From positions 4,107,825-4,171,824 of the forward strand of contig OY992836.1 in assembly GCA_963921425.1 (NCBI GenBank): a DNA stretch of 64,000 bases, read 5' to 3'. This stretch comes from Dryas octopetala (Eukaryota > Streptophyta > Magnoliopsida > Rosales > Rosaceae). Positions 25,270 to 38,535 of the stretch are shown here, one piece after another (position 1 is the stretch's first letter; each line of letters starts with the position of its first letter). The translations under genes and the position numbers were made by a program. The notes under the pieces were generated by a model. It ran no database searches. It saw nothing but the letters and a program-made list of their open reading frames with translations, and had not been told where the DNA came from.

Positions 25270-25459
25270 TACCTGTGAGAGAAAATTTGAACATTACTGT
25301 CTAGTACCCATAACACAGACAACACCAACTGCCCTAAAAAGAATATTCCTAAATTCTAAATTAATTTCTACAAGTTAGTAACCCCACTTCTATAAGAAAT
25401 TTGTCCACAGCATAGCTCCTCAAAATAACACATAATATTGGTTTGTCAGATAAGCCCTC
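25270..25459. repeat. Local duplication copy B, second segment
   Basis: The segment matches copy A at about 4436-4625. It is interrupted at CCCTC by the SIRE-like element, while copy A reads straight through. Confidence 0.8.
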
Positions 25460-27617
25460 TGTTAGTTTTTAGGATTTGTTAATGTTGGCTATTTTCCTTG
25501 TCAAAACAATTGTATTAATTTGTATTTATTCACTCACAAGCTCTAGGCTAGATTTAGGACAAGATCTGCTGCTTTGAAGAAGTCAAGAATGAACAAGTCA
25601 CAAGGTATACTGCACTTCATTCATTTCATGAAATTAACAGATTTTTGTCTATTTGACTAGTCATTCACTGATCATAAAGAACACTGTTTTTCACGTACAG
25701 TGACTGTTACTTAAGTCACAGTTGCTACAGTGGGTCATTTCGGGTTTTGATTTTTTAAGCCCAATTCTTTGAAAGCCCATATTCTGTTTAGTATTAGACA
25801 TGCATGTGCATTGCACAAGACTTGTTTTTTTTCCACTGTAGCATTCAGATCTGATTTCCTCTTTCCCATTCACGCACACACCTTCACACATCAGCACTAT
25901 TCATCATCTTCTTCATTCTGATTTTTAAAAGCAAAATTCCTTTTGACAGCTGCTTATTTCTATCCTTAGTAAATACTAGGATACCCCTCTAGGACAAAGA
26001 GAATATGCCCTTAATCCGTCTCTTGTGGACAGCCATTGATTGGCTTCCACGTGGCATGGGCGAACATGCTTCTTGCGTGAGTGTGTACGGGTATATGGGC
26101 TGTTTTGGTTCAGATCTTTGTGTGAGTCGATGAGCCATTTTAGAGCGTGAATTCTTGGGTTTTCACTGCTGGGTATTTTCTATGTGAAGTGCGCATCTTC
26201 ATAATTTTCAGAAAATGGTTTTTAATTCTTGAAAAATCACATAGAGATTTTCTGAAATTGTTTTTGTTAAATCTGAAATTCTATATGGGTTTGAGTGCTT
26301 AAATGTCTTCATACATACTTCAAACACATTCATTTTAGATTTAAGTTGAAGGATTCAACATTGATCTTTTCATGCCGATAGCTTGAGAAGGTTGATCTTT
26401 GTTTGTGAATCCTACATTTGCATATCATGTTCATGCATTGATGAAACCACTGAGCTTGGTGCGGATTGGTGCCATGGGTTGATGAGCTTGGAGTGAAGCT
26501 AATATGCCCTTAATCCGTCTCTTGTGGACAGCCATTGATTGGCTTCCACGTGGCATGGGCGAACATGCTTCTTGCGTGAGTGTGTACGGGTATATGGGCT
26601 GTTTTGGTTCAGATCTTTGTGTGAGTCGATGAGCCATTTTAGAGCGTGAATTCTTGGGTTTTCACTGCTGGGTATTTTCTATGTGAAGTGCTCATCTTCA
26701 TAATTTTCAGAAAATGGTTTTTAATTCTTGAAAAATCACATAGAGATTTTCTGAAATTGTTTTTGTTAAATCTGAAATTCTATATGGGTTTGAGTGCTTA
26801 AATGTCTTCATACATACTTCAAACACATTCATTTTAGATTTAAGTTGAAGGATTCAACATTGATCTTTTCATGCCGATAGCTTGAGAAGGTTGATCTTTG
26901 TTTGTGAATCCTACATTTGCATATCATGTTCATGCATTGATGAAACCACTGAGCTTGGTGCGGATTGGTGCCATGGGTTGATGAGCTTGGAGTGAAGCTG
27001 CCTTCTTCATGAATGACCATCTGCCTTGCGTATGGAAGTTGCACAAAATGGGTAAGATAGCTGCCACTTAGTCTAGGACTTAGTGATTGAGCTTGTGTGC
27101 TGAGTACCCTCTTTTGTATTGAACTTCTGATTTAGTGGATTGCCTGGTCAGCTGGATAGACCCCCAGTTTTTACCCTTTGTGGTTTTTCTGGGTGAACAT
27201 CTTGTGTGTTTCTGTCTTCCCTATTTGTGTTGTTTTGATTACTGACTCACTCATCTTTTAAACACAAATCTGTACTGGAGCTATTTGCTTAAAATTGATA
27301 TATGCCTTATATAACTGTTTAGATAATCACACACCACTGTAGTTGTGGATAACACTGGGATGCCTATTGTGATGGGTCCTCTGAGTGTATAGGATGTCAC
27401 TTGATCCTTGGTGTGTTTGATTTGTGTTGTTTTACTGAAGTGACTTTTGGTTTTTAGAAGTCAATGTGGAGTTTCACATTTTGTTACTGGACCGTCTGAG
27501 TTGTGTTTGGTTGACTAGTTCGTGAGTGATCACATAAACCAAAAATTGGGGTCCGATCACTGAAAGTGAAATTAATCAAGTTAATTGAGTGAATAGATCA
27601 CCTAAATTAAACTTTCA
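25460..27617 (+). repeat. 5' LTR of the SIRE-like element, with 499-bp internal tandem duplication
   Basis: The LTR is 2158 bp against 1659 bp for its partner. The excess is a tandem repeat of period 499, with copies at 26002-26500 and 26501-26999. The 3' LTR has a single copy of this block. Confidence 0.95.
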
Positions 27618-27691
27618 ATTGGTATCAGAGCGCTACTCTAAAAGCAAATAGAGAGATCCTAGGGTGTTGTTTGTTTTCTAGGTGTGTCTAG

Positions 27692-30600
27692 ATGGAAAGA
27701 GATCGCGTTGCAGGATCTTGCAACTCTCCTCCATTTTTTGATGGCAGCAACTACGCTGCTTGGAGAGAAAAATTTGAAATTTTTCTTGATGCCTATGATG
27801 AGTTGGCATATGAGTATCTCAATGTTGAGTGGATTCCTCCCACACGGATTGTTGATGGGATTGAAAGTCCTAAGCCTAGGTCCGAATGGTCTTTTGCCGA
27901 AGTCACGGCCTCTAGCTCCAACAAGAAGGCTAGAAATGCTATTGTCACTGCATTGTCTTCCTCACAATTTGCACACATACAACATTGTGTCACGGCTAGG
28001 CAAGCTTGGAACAAACTTAGGGTTGTTCATGAGGGGGACAAACAAGTTAGGTCACTTAAGCTTCAAATGGTACATGCCAAATTTGAAGAAATTAGGATGA
28101 AAGAGTCCGAGTCATTTTCCGAGTTCTATGAAAGGTTGGAAGCCCTCACAAATGAAGCCATGTCCCTAGGTAAACCTTATGAGGAGTCTACCATTGTCCA
28201 AAAGGTTCTTAGATCTCTACCTAAGAGATTTCAATCTAAGAAGCATGCAATACAAGAAGTCCAAAATTTGGATGAACTCAAAATTGGTAAATTGGTAGGA
28301 AAGCTTAAAACCTTTGAGATGGAACTTGAAATGGATGAAAGGGATAGCAAGAAGTCAAAAGATATTGCTTTGCAAAGTGTCAAAGAGATGAGTGAAAACT
28401 TGAGTGAAAAATCATCCATGTCCGATGATGAGGTTGCCCTTTTTGTTAAAAGATTTAGACGAATTCTTAGAAATAAAGGGAGAGAAGCTAGAACTAGTGG
28501 TAACAACTTTAAGGAGTTCAAATTCAAACCTCAAGGAGAGAATTCATTTGAGAGAAAACAAGAGAGGAAGCCTAACTTTAAAGAGGGAAGAACAACCAAG
28601 AGAGATGTGAAATGTTACACTTGTGGTGGAATAGGTCACATAGCAATTGAATGTGCAAACAATAGAAAGAATCATTCTTCAAGTAAGAATAAAGCCATGA
28701 AAATCACTTGGAGTGATAGTGAGAGTGATGACTCAAATGATTGTGAGTCTTCTTCCGATGTTGAGGGTGATGAAGTTGCATTTGTTGCATCAATCAAGGA
28801 GATTGATCAAGTAGATGGTGGGTCTGACTCAGAATCTGTTCCTGATGATGAGTCTTACACTGCACTTTGTGATAAGTATGACTTACTTTTCACCGAAACT
28901 CTTAGCATAAAGGCAGAAAATCAGAAACTAAAGAATGCTAAATTGAAATTGTGTGAGAAGATTGAGTCATTAGAGAGTGAATTAGAAAGTGTGGCTATCT
29001 TGAAACAAAATTTTGAGAGTCAAGTCAAAGTGCTCAAGGAGAGCAACATCTACTTTAAATCTTTGAATGAAAAGCTTGAAAAAGAAGTTCATGAAGCAAA
29101 TGAGAGCATTGTTGAGCTCACCATTGGGGCTGAAAAGGTTGATAGGATGCTTAGGATTGGAAAGCTTCATGGTGACAAAACCGGTTTGGGTTTTAGTGAA
29201 AATAGTCCTAGTGTATCCAACACAAAGACCATTTTTGTCAAGTCAGAATCTGATCATAGTGTCAAAAAGGGTCTAGGTTTCATTGACATTGGTCAAAATG
29301 CATCTCATTCTAAGTCAAGTCAAGCCACATCAAGTGTCACAAAAATTGATTGTTCTACTTCACTTAGAAAAACAAAGTTTGTCCCGGTTTGTCATCATTG
29401 TCATGTCAAGGGTCACATTAGACCAAATTGCAACAAACTTAGAGGAAAGAAATCAAGTGAACCAAAGAGAAATGTTTCTCTACAAGAGCAAGTGAACAAT
29501 CTACTCAATGAGGTAACCAAAATTGCCTTACTTGTCACCCCACTTCCCAAAAATAAGCCAAGTCCACATCAAAGATGGGTTGTGAAGAGCTCCACTAAAT
29601 GTCTAGTAACCTTGAATGCTTTTTCAGCCACTAAGAGGAACATTTGGTACCTAGATAGTGGGTGTTCCAAACATATGACGGGAGATAAGGAGGTCTTTAC
29701 CTCTCTTGCTCCTTATGATGGTGGTAGTGTGACTTTTGGAGGAGGAGAGAAGTCCTATGTGAGTGGAAAGGGGGTTGTACACATACCCGGTATACCCGAA
29801 TTGAAAAATGTAAGATTTGTTGATGGGCTAAATTCTAATTTGCTTAGTATTAGCCAACTTTGTGATGAATGGGGTGGTGAAGTATGTATGTCCAAAAGTG
29901 GATGTAGAATTGTTGACTCCCAAGGAAGGGAGATTTTGAATGCCCCTAGGTCTAGGGATGATTGCTATGTGTTTGATGGCAATGTTGGAAAAATTGAGAA
30001 TACTTGCAATAGAGCTATTGATGACACTAGCTCTCTTTGGCATCAAAGACTTGGTCACATTAATGTTCATGACCTTTACAAGTTGTCTAAGCATGAGGTT
30101 GTTAGAGGTCTTCCAAAGATAGGAAAGCCCGAAACTTTTGTTTGTGGTCCATGTCAAATGGGGAAGCAAACCAAAGAACCACACAAAAGAGTCAAAGACA
30201 TAGGCACCTCTAGGACACTTGAACTAATTCACTTGGATTTAGTTGGTCCGGTCCAAACCTTGTCAATAGGTGGAAAGAAATACATTCTAGTCATGGTAGA
30301 TGATTTTTCTAGGTACACTTGGGTGTCATTTCTTAAGGACAAGTCGGAGACATTTCATCATTTTGTCAAGATTGTGAAACTGCAGAAAAGTGAAGGTATG
30401 TCGAGTCTGTCAACCCTGTCCAGAATCAGATCAGACCATGGTACTGAGTTTGAAAACTCTCAATTCGATGAGTTTTGTTGTCAAATGGGTATTAAACATG
30501 AATTCTCAGCTCCAATAACACCCCAACAAAATGGAATCGTTGAGAGAAAGAATAGGGTTTTGATTGAGATAGCTAGAGTGATGTTGAATAGCAAAAATCT

Positions 30601-32743
30601 TGCTAAACATTTCTGGGCTGAGGCGGTAAACACGGCATGTTACATCATAAATAGAGTCTATCTTAGGCCGGGAACCAAAAAGACTCCCTATGAACTGTGG
30701 AAGGGTAGGAAACCTAAGGTTACACACTTTAGAGTGTTTGGGAGTGCATGTTACATCCTTAGGGATAGAGAACAATTGGGAAAATTTGATTCCAAGAGTG
30801 ATGAGGGTCTGTTTTTAGGCTATTCATCCAACAGTAGAGCATTTAGAGTCTTCAATTTGCGAACAAATTCTATGTTGGAATCCATAAATGTGAAAATAGA
30901 TGATCATGATGCATCTATTGAAATGGCTGCAGATAAGGATGGATTGTTCCCACAATCTGATCCTAAAGAGGTTAGTTTGGTTAAAGAAGAGTCCAAGTCA
31001 GACAGTGATGAACCTACTGATGACTCAAAAATTGTTGAGTTTGACAAGTCAGAGAGCGAACAAAATGACAAAACTCTGAGTGACAGATCTGAAAAACCAA
31101 GATGGGTGAGGTGTAACCATGGTGAAGATGTAATTCTAGGTTCTTTAGACCAGCCAGTTAGGACTAGAAAACAAATGGCCAATGAACTTGCTCATGTGTG
31201 CTATGTTTCCATTGTTGAACCTAAAAATGTCAAAGAAGCACTCAATCATGAGGAATGGGTGAGTGCAATGCATGAGGAATTGAACCAATTTGAGAGAAAC
31301 CAAGTGTGGACTCTTGTAGAGAGACCAACCAACACAAATGTCATTGGAACCAAATGGATATTCAAAAATAAATCCGATGAATTTGGGAATGTAGTTAGAA
31401 ACAAGGCTAGGCTTGTTGCTCAAGGGTACTCTCAATTAGAGGGTATTGATTTTGATGAGACTTTTGCACCCGTTGCTAGACTTGAGTCCGTTAGGTTGCT
31501 TTGTGCCATTGCATGTCATCTTAGGTTCAAATTGTATCAAATGGATGTCAAAACAGCGTTTTTAAATGGTTACTTGAATGAGGAAGTTTTTGTAGAACAA
31601 CCAAAAGGTTTTGAGGATCCTCACATGAGAGATGGTGTCTATAAATTGAGGAAAGCCTTGTATGGGCTGAAGCAAGCTCCAAGAGCTTGGTATGAGAGAC
31701 TCTCTCATCACTTGTTGTCCAATGGGTATCAAAGAGGGTCGGTTGACAAGACCCTATTTGTAAAAAGGTTGAAAAATGATGTCTTGATTGCTCAAGTTTA
31801 TGTGGATGATATTGTCTTTGGTTCAACTTCAGATTTTCATGTTAAGAGATTCATTGATGTAATGTCTAGTGAATTTGAAATGAGTCTAGTTGGTGAAATG
31901 AATTTCTTTTTAGGGCTTCAAGTCAAGCAAGTAGATAGTGGGATATTTATCTCCCAATCTAAGTATGCTAGAAACTTGGTCAAAAAGTTTGGGCTTGAGT
32001 CTTCCAAAGTGGCTACTACTCCAATGAGTAAAAGCTCCAAACTTCATAGGGATCCAAGTGGTAAGCAAGTGGACCAAACCTTGTATAGAAGCATGATAGG
32101 AAGTCTCCTCTACCTCACAGCTAGTAGACCGGACATATCATTTGCGGTAGGTGTGTGTGCTAGGTTCCAAAGTGATCCCAAAGAATCCCATTTATTTGCA
32201 ACCAAAAGAGTCATCAAATATGTAAGTGGGACTCTTGACTATGGGTTGTGGTATACCCATGATACCAACACTAAATTGGTTGGATTTAGTGACTCCGATT
32301 GGGCTGGGTGTAGTGATGATTTGAAGAGCACCTCGGGTGGTACTTTCTATGTTGGGAATAACTTAGTGTCTTGGCATAGCAAGAAACAGAATTCTGTCTC
32401 TTTGTCGACTGCTGAAGCTGAATATATAGCAGCAGGGAGTTGTTGTACACAACTCATTTGGATGAGGAAAATGTTAGCCGATTATGGAATTGATGAGAAA
32501 ACTTTTCTCATCTATTGTGATAACATGAGTGCTATAGATATCTCCAAGAACCCGGTGCAACATACTAGAACCAAGCATATTGACATAAGACATCATTTCA
32601 TTCGAGATCTTGTGGAGAGTGGAACTCTTACTTTGACTTTTGTTCCTTCCGAACAACAACTTGCAGACATCTTTACAAAAGCTCTAGAGAATCCAAAGCA
32701 CATTAGTCTTCGGAAGTCAATTGGCATTTGTACACATGCATGA
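27692..32743 (+). CDS. gag-pol polyprotein of the SIRE-like copia element
   Basis: The frame has 1683 codons in Ty1/copia domain order. Gag comes first, with a UBN2-type region at about residues 10-220 and a CCHC knuckle [14 protein letters not shown] near 305. A coiled-coil-like stretch and a second knuckle [14 protein letters not shown] near 570 follow. Next come protease ([13 protein letters not shown] near 650), integrase (HQRLGH and CGPCQMGK, then DDFSRYTW), reverse transcriptase ([12 protein letters not shown] to YVDDIVFG) and RNase H ([10 protein letters not shown], ending with [13 protein letters not shown]). The element encodes its own copying enzymes; nothing suggests a host function. 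The primer site lies 70 bases upstream. Confidence 0.95.
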   Translation: MERDRVAGSCNSPPFFDGSNYAAWREKFEIFLDAYDELAYEYLNVEWIPPTRIVDGIESPKPRSEWSFAEVTASSSNKKARNAIVTALSSSQFAHIQHCVTARQAWNKLRVVHEGDKQVRSLKLQMVHAKFEEIRMKESESFSEFYERLEALTNEAMSLGKPYEESTIVQKVLRSLPKRFQSKKHAIQEVQNLDELKIGKLVGKLKTFEMELEMDERDSKKSKDIALQSVKEMSENLSEKSSMSDDEVALFVKRFRRILRNKGREARTSGNNFKEFKFKPQGENSFERKQERKPNFKEGRTTKRDVKCYTCGGIGHIAIECANNRKNHSSSKNKAMKITWSDSESDDSNDCESSSDVEGDEVAFVASIKEIDQVDGGSDSESVPDDESYTALCDKYDLLFTETLSIKAENQKLKNAKLKLCEKIESLESELESVAILKQNFESQVKVLKESNIYFKSLNEKLEKEVHEANESIVELTIGAEKVDRMLRIGKLHGDKTGLGFSENSPSVSNTKTIFVKSESDHSVKKGLGFIDIGQNASHSKSSQATSSVTKIDCSTSLRKTKFVPVCHHCHVKGHIRPNCNKLRGKKSSEPKRNVSLQEQVNNLLNEVTKIALLVTPLPKNKPSPHQRWVVKSSTKCLVTLNAFSATKRNIWYLDSGCSKHMTGDKEVFTSLAPYDGGSVTFGGGEKSYVSGKGVVHIPGIPELKNVRFVDGLNSNLLSISQLCDEWGGEVCMSKSGCRIVDSQGREILNAPRSRDDCYVFDGNVGKIENTCNRAIDDTSSLWHQRLGHINVHDLYKLSKHEVVRGLPKIGKPETFVCGPCQMGKQTKEPHKRVKDIGTSRTLELIHLDLVGPVQTLSIGGKKYILVMVDDFSRYTWVSFLKDKSETFHHFVKIVKLQKSEGMSSLSTLSRIRSDHGTEFENSQFDEFCCQMGIKHEFSAPITPQQNGIVERKNRVLIEIARVMLNSKNLAKHFWAEAVNTACYIINRVYLRPGTKKTPYELWKGRKPKVTHFRVFGSACYILRDREQLGKFDSKSDEGLFLGYSSNSRAFRVFNLRTNSMLESINVKIDDHDASIEMAADKDGLFPQSDPKEVSLVKEESKSDSDEPTDDSKIVEFDKSESEQNDKTLSDRSEKPRWVRCNHGEDVILGSLDQPVRTRKQMANELAHVCYVSIVEPKNVKEALNHEEWVSAMHEELNQFERNQVWTLVERPTNTNVIGTKWIFKNKSDEFGNVVRNKARLVAQGYSQLEGIDFDETFAPVARLESVRLLCAIACHLRFKLYQMDVKTAFLNGYLNEEVFVEQPKGFEDPHMRDGVYKLRKALYGLKQAPRAWYERLSHHLLSNGYQRGSVDKTLFVKRLKNDVLIAQVYVDDIVFGSTSDFHVKRFIDVMSSEFEMSLVGEMNFFLGLQVKQVDSGIFISQSKYARNLVKKFGLESSKVATTPMSKSSKLHRDPSGKQVDQTLYRSMIGSLLYLTASRPDISFAVGVCARFQSDPKESHLFATKRVIKYVSGTLDYGLWYTHDTNTKLVGFSDSDWAGCSDDLKSTSGGTFYVGNNLVSWHSKKQNSVSLSTAEAEYIAAGSCCTQLIWMRKMLADYGIDEKTFLIYCDNMSAIDISKNPVQHTRTKHIDIRHHFIRDLVESGTLTLTFVPSEQQLADIFTKALENPKHISLRKSIGICTHA

Positions 32744-34245
32744 GTCTTTGTAGTTAAATGTGCTTCATTGTTTAAGTTTCTTTTATTTGGTTAAGTAGTT
32801 TTTCTTTTAAAGAAAATAACCACCTTGAAAGGTCTTAACATTATGTGTCACACTCTCTTTGATATTCAAAAAGGTTCTTGCATAACATGAGTCATGTCAA
32901 TAAGCATAATCCCTCCTTCTTGTCAAATGTTAGCCTTGAAATTTTTTTTAACACTTTGTCATAGTTAATCAAACTTGTTAAATGCTTTTCAAAGACAATT
33001 TGTTTGAGGATGCAATTTAGTCCTTCAATATAATTTCTCATTTGTGACCCATCTTCAGCTAAAATTTTCCTCATTTGAACAAATGTGCACAATCCAAAAA
33101 TAACAAAAAAAAAAAGGAAGTGTGACCAAAGAAGTCACGGCCCTAGGGAGAAACAAGGTGTTTTGATGGTGTTCTAGGGTAAAGAGTCGCAAAATTGGAC
33201 CAATTCATTGCACTTAACTTGGGATGTGCTTAAACAAAACAAATGAAAATAATTTTTGAAAAGCCATTGTCATGAGTTGAAAAACTTTGTTTTCAAGATT
33301 TGTTCTCAAATTAGAAATTCTCTTGAGTGGTTAAATTCTAATCTCTTGTAGTGGATGAAACTTATTTAACCTCTTTGATTGTCATTGACATTGTTTTTCC
33401 ATCTTGAACAAGTCTTGAATGCTAGCATTGACCTCCCTCTATCCCAAATATGCTTATTTTCTTGCACAAAATTTGCAATCTTCATTTTCCATATCTAGTA
33501 GAGTGTTGACATTGGTGGTTAATTCTTTTCAAGTGTGTTTGTTGTTTTGTCAAATTTGTTTTGTCAAAAATAAATTCCCTGAAGCACATCTAACTCATAG
33601 ATTTTCTTTGTGTGTCATTGCTTCCAATTCTCCAAGGATTCCTCTATCTTTTTTGTTTTATGTTCCAGTACGCAGTTTGTTCATTTTGACTAGTCTAACA
33701 ATCGTCAAATACAGTCAATTTTCACAGGACCATTCTGCACCTTGGATTACTGTTCATTAAAGGGCATTTCAGACTTTTCTGCATACCTATGTACATGTTC
33801 TTCTCTAGCTGTCCCTCATATTACATGTCTATATTCTGCAAGCCCGGTATTGAGATGTTGCATTTAGGGGGAGTTTGTCTTTAGGGGGAGTTTGTCTTTA
33901 GGGGAGTTAGCATTTAGGGGGAGTTAGAATTTAGGGGGAGTTAGAATTATGTGGCATTTTTCTCTTTCGGCATGTATTTTTCTTGCATATCTCTCCATTT
34001 TTCTGTGCTTCTGAACTGAATTTTCTTTTATGTATGACCTTTTGTCTTTCCATGACAAAAAGGGGGAGAATGTATTGGTTATTTAATCTCCGTTGCTTGC
34101 TGCGTTTAAACTGCATACTATCATACTTTGTGTTGTGCAAGTTTTTTCTTCATGCAGGTACATATAACAAGTGTTGGGCTGTGTGTTGAGAGTCTTGTGA
34201 GATAAATGGGTTATTGTTTTGTCAAGGAAAGCCAAAGGGGGAGAT
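32744..34245 (+). other. Post-pol region of the SIRE-like element with repeated polypurine-like tracts
   Basis: SIRE-lineage elements often carry an env-like frame here; I see none of useful length. Around 33865-33950 there are five copies of TTAGGGGGAGTT or a close variant. A further AAAAAGGGGGAGAA lies near 34065, and the true polypurine tract abuts the 3' LTR. Confidence 0.7.
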
Positions 34246-35904
34246 TGTTAGTTTTTAGGATTTGTTAATGTTGGCTATTTTTCTTGTCAAAACAATTGTA
34301 TTAATTTGTATTTATTCACTCACAAGCTCTAGGCTAGATTTAGGACAAGATCTGCTGCTTTGAAGAAGTCAAGAATGAACAAGTCACAAGGTATACTGCA
34401 CTTCATTCATTTCATGAAATTAACAGATTTTTGTCTATTTGACTAGTCATTCACTGATCATAAAGAACACTGTTTTTCACGTACAGTGACTGTTACTTAA
34501 GTCACAGTTGCTACAGTGGGTCATTTCGGGTTTTGATTTTTTAAGCCCAATTCTTTGAAAGCCCATATTCTGTTTAGTATTAGACATGCATGTGCATTGC
34601 ACAAGACTTGTTTTTTTTCCACTGTAGCATTCAGATCTGATTTCCTCTTTCCCATTCACGCACACACCTTCACACATCAGCACTATTCATCATCTTCTTC
34701 ATTCTGATTTTTAAAAGCAAAATTCCTTTTGACAGCTGCTTATTTCTATCCTTAGTAAATACTAGGATACCCCTCTAGGACAAAGAGAATATGCCCTTAA
34801 TCCGTCTCTTGTGGACAGCCATTGATTGGCTTCCACGTGGCATGGGCGAACATGCTTCTTGCGTGAGTGTGTACGGGTATATGGGCTGTTTTGGTTCAGA
34901 TCTTTGTGTGAGTCGATGAGCCATTTTAGAGCGTGAATTCTTGGGTTTTCACTGCTGGGTATTTTCTATGTGAAGTGCTCATCTTCATAATTTTCAGAAA
35001 ATGGTTTTTAATTCTTGAAAAATCACATAGAGATTTTCTGAAATTGTTTTTGTTAAATCTGAAATTCTATATGGGTTTGAGTGCTTAAATGTCTTCATAC
35101 ATACTTCAAACACATTCATTTTAGATTTAAGTTGAAGGATTCAACATTGATCTTTTCATGCCGATAGCTTGAGAAGGTTGATCTTTGTTTGTGAATCCTA
35201 CATTTGCATATCATGTTCATGCATTGATGAAACCACTGAGCTTGGTGCGGATTGGTGCCATGGGTTGATGAGCTTGGAGTGAAGCTGCCTTCTTCATGAA
35301 TGACCATCTGCCTTGCGTATGGAAGTTGCACAAAATGGGTAAGATAGCTGCCACTTAGTCTAGGACTTAGTGATTGAGCTTGTGTGCTGAGTACCCTCTT
35401 TTGTATTGAACTTCTGATTTAGTGGATTGCCTGGTCAGCTGGATAGACCCCCAGTTTTTACCCTTTGTGGTTTTTCTGGGTGAACATCTTGTGTGTTTCT
35501 GTCTTCCCTATTTGTGTTGTTTTGATTACGGACTCACTCATCTTTTAAACACAAATCTGTACTGGAGCTATTTGCTTAAAATTGATATATGCCTTATATA
35601 ACTGTTTAGATAATCACACACCACTGTAGTTGTGGATAACACTGGGATGCCTATTGTGATGGGTCCTCTGAGTGTATAGGATGTCACTTGATCCTTGGTG
35701 TGTTTGATTTGTGTTGTTTTACTGAAGTGACTTTTGGTTTTTAGAAGTCAATGTGGAGTTTCACATTTTGTTACTGGACCGTCTGAGTTGTGTTTGGTTG
35801 ACTAGTTCGTGAGTGATCACATAAACCAAAAATTGGGGTCCGATCACTGAAAGTAAAATTAATCAAGTTAATTGAGTGAATAGATTACCTAAATTAAACT
35901 TTCA
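34246..35904 (+). repeat. 3' LTR of the SIRE-like element
   Basis: A 1659-bp LTR with one copy of the 499-bp block, followed by the target duplication CCCTC. Confidence 0.95.
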
Positions 35905-36118
35905 CCCTCGCTTTGGCAAGAGGTCTATCAACAAGGGAAATTTGAGCCAAAATTCAAACTTGGACTAGGATTATCATTTTCAATAATCTTATGTCTGAAT
36001 TTCCAGAACCATATATATATATCCATAAACTAGTATGTAGGAAAGAAAAAAAATAAGAGAATCTAGCTATCCACAAGAAGACTTAGGTAATCTCCAATCT
36101 ATGGTGTATCTCAAACTA
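35905..36118. repeat. Local duplication copy B, third segment
   Basis: The segment matches 4618-4828 of copy A with about 5 percent differences and a short TA expansion. Confidence 0.8.
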
Positions 36119-36846
36119 CCTTAATCTTGGTTTCCTTGTTCTTAATTATATTCTTATATATGTTTTACTCGTTGTTCCCCTTTGGGATTCATTCTTATGT
36201 GCTCTATAGTAGTATGTTTTTTTTCTTTGAAAAAGTTACTTCGCAATTACATATATGTACAAGTATAATGTATGTACATGCATACATATATATATATCCA
36301 TATATGAATATAGGATTTTGGGAATTGCAAATTGTTGTCAAAGTATATATTGGGGTCACATAATTATTAGGTGACATGTAGACCAACAAGAGCAACTAAG
36401 TGCATGTCCATAAACTTTGAAACGATCAGATCTACGTTCTCATGGATGACAAGGAAAGCATGACCAGTTAAGGAAATAAGTTTGCGTTAATTCCAAAAAC
36501 TAAAGGTTCTATTTCATCTTCTGTAACACCCATTCACTTTGTTAAATTGTAGTCCTCTTAAACTCAACCGATCCTACCCTATTTCCTGAAGACTTAAGTT
36601 TAGATATAGTAACATGAAATAAATTGCATAACGACTTCAGACCGTCAGTCATTGCATGCCTCAATGCCATAAAAATACTTTGTCCCCTCCAAGGATTTCT
36701 CAGCGATTTGGATTAGTTTTCTGCACTTCTCAAGCTGCTAAAAATAGATTTACAAAAAAATACCAGCTTTAACCAATTCGTTTCAGAAAAACCAAGATAG
36801 AATGGTCGGGATACCCAAGTATAACTAAAGAAGCAAAGATCCACAC
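36119..36846. other. Copy B sequence absent from copy A; no exon recognised
   Basis: AT-rich, probably intronic DNA of the ASG2-like locus. The exon expected between the NGLPKRRNV block and the TPR region was not found. Confidence 0.4.
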
Positions 36847-38096
36847 CGTAGCAGTGACATTTCGTCTTTTAGGAAGACCATTTCTTAAGATATTGGATGC
36901 TGGTTGCTGTAGTTCTACCCCATTGAGTATAGGAGTGAAGCTTGTTAGCTTTGAATTGAAACATCTCCAGAAGTATACTGCAGAGCACTCCCAGCAGCTG
37001 CAAATTGCAAAAGCAGTCTAAATTCTTTAGCTGGACTTTATTGATATGATAAAACAAGATTAAAAGAAAATTGAAAAAGCAGGAAGTGATAGCTAAAATT
37101 TTGTTGTCATCTATAGTCCAGGCATAATTGGACCTGGATCTGAATCTTCAATGATAAATTAAGCAACAATATTTCAAGCCAAATATCATTTTTTTTCATT
37201 ACAAAAATTATTGTGATTGTACTGTTCAACAAAAAAGCAATACAAACTGCGGACAAGGAGTCATCCTTAGCAGTATAAGTCTCATTGCAGGTATCAATTC
37301 TAAGATAGAAAGCTGGAGTCTCATTAGTATATAAATTAATGTTGAGTACATATCCTAAATTCTTAAAAATATATTTTACTTCAATAATTTTTGTTATAAA
37401 ACGAACACCAGTATGGGTTTGTAGCTAGTTCATTCTAAATCAAGAAGATAAAATAACCAAGTCAACAAAGAAGCACTCCTTTTCAAGAAGATAAAACAAC
37501 AAAATGATGACCATGTGTAAATCACATCATTCAACGGCATTAACAGACAAGGTTTCAAGGCTAATTAACATACCATGATTTACATTCATCAAATACACAT
37601 GCTCCCCACTATAACTAAGTAGAACCTCTTCTCCATCTGAACTAAAAGTAATTAACATGAGTTAAATGCAAGCTTGTACGTCCCTGAAAAAAAAAAAAAT
37701 AACCGTTCCTTAATATGTATATTTGATAAACCAATTGGTATATAATTGCAAGCGCAAAAAACAAGCATCAGAGTTTCTAATAATGACAGGAAGCAGTTGA
37801 CTAGTTAAGAACTTTGAACTAACACGATCAGAGAGGTGCATTGGACAGAAATAGTTAACACAAGGAGGTGGCGACATCCTTTGCCGACAAGATGTCAGTG
37901 GTGGCAGCATCCTTGTATCATATAAACGCGCAAACGCATCATTGCAAACATTATGAGAAGGTAAATTAATCAGCTGTATTAGAAGAGAAGAGAGAAAGTA
38001 CATAGCCTCATTGAATTAATAATCAACAACTAAATACCTCCCGCCAACTAGGAGCAAATGAGGCCTAGTGGAACTGGTATCATAAGATTTTAGAGC
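36847..38096 (-). pseudogene. ASG2: ASG2-like WD40/TPR gene, upstream exon cluster; exons near 38096-38038, 37941-37824, 37683-37574, 36997-36847
   Basis: In order on the minus strand these read STRPHLLLVGG, DAFARLYDTRMLPPL with PPPCVNYFCPMHLSDR, GRTSLHLTHV then SSDGEEVLLSYSGEHVYLMN, and AAGSALQYTSGDVS then LTSFTPILNGVELQQPASN. All match consecutive parts of plant ASG2 (WDTC1/DCAF8-like) WD40 proteins. Most introns keep GT-AG and matching phases, but the gene is broken. The acceptor of the second exon reads GCAA where GCAG is needed. There is a 4-base insertion after LHLTHV and another shift after SGDVS. The N-terminal WD40 exons are absent to the right, where a repeat begins. The gene is split from its downstream exons (12.6 and 10.2 kb) by two LTR elements. 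Confidence 0.8.
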
Positions 38097-38535
38097 AGAA
38101 GTTATTAAGAACTATAGGTGAAAACAATGATTCCAAGGATTTAGGATAGAGAGGTGAAGCACCTAAAATTCTGGGCTTCAAAAGTATGATATGCTAACAA
38201 ATCGATGTAAGTATTTTATAGAAGAAAATTTTCATGTGACAGACAAAAAAACTCCCTAGTTACATCAGAGAGGTGAACTACAATGAATATTTCAGGAAGA
38301 TAATCTCACAAAGGACATAAACTACACCAACTAATTTGAGTACAAGGATCAAGCTGTTGCCCCCTAATTGGGCTCTTTGACTCACAGTTGCCCACTAATT
38401 TCTCAATTGAAAAACTTTGGCAATTTCATACCATATATACAATTTGAGAGTATGAGCAAGAAGAAAGCAAATATTCACTGAGATCAAGATTTTAATTTGC
38501 AGTTCCTAAAACAATCTATTCAATAGAAATTTGGC

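Larger units (their letters stand above)
25460..35904 (+). mobile_element. SIRE/Maximus-like Ty1/copia retrotransposon, looks whole
   Basis: LTRs lie at 25460-27617 and 34246-35904 (TGTTAG...TTTCA). The primer site TTGGTATCAGAGC follows at 27619, and the polypurine tract AAAGGGGGAGAT lies before 34246. Perfect 5-bp target duplications CCCTC flank it (25455-25459 and 35905-35909), and copy A gives the empty site. Apart from one 499-bp tandem duplication in the 5' LTR, the LTRs differ at only about five positions by eye, so it is very young. The gag-pol frame is open throughout. The long LTRs and the 1.5-kb stretch after pol fit the SIRE lineage. Confidence 0.95.
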
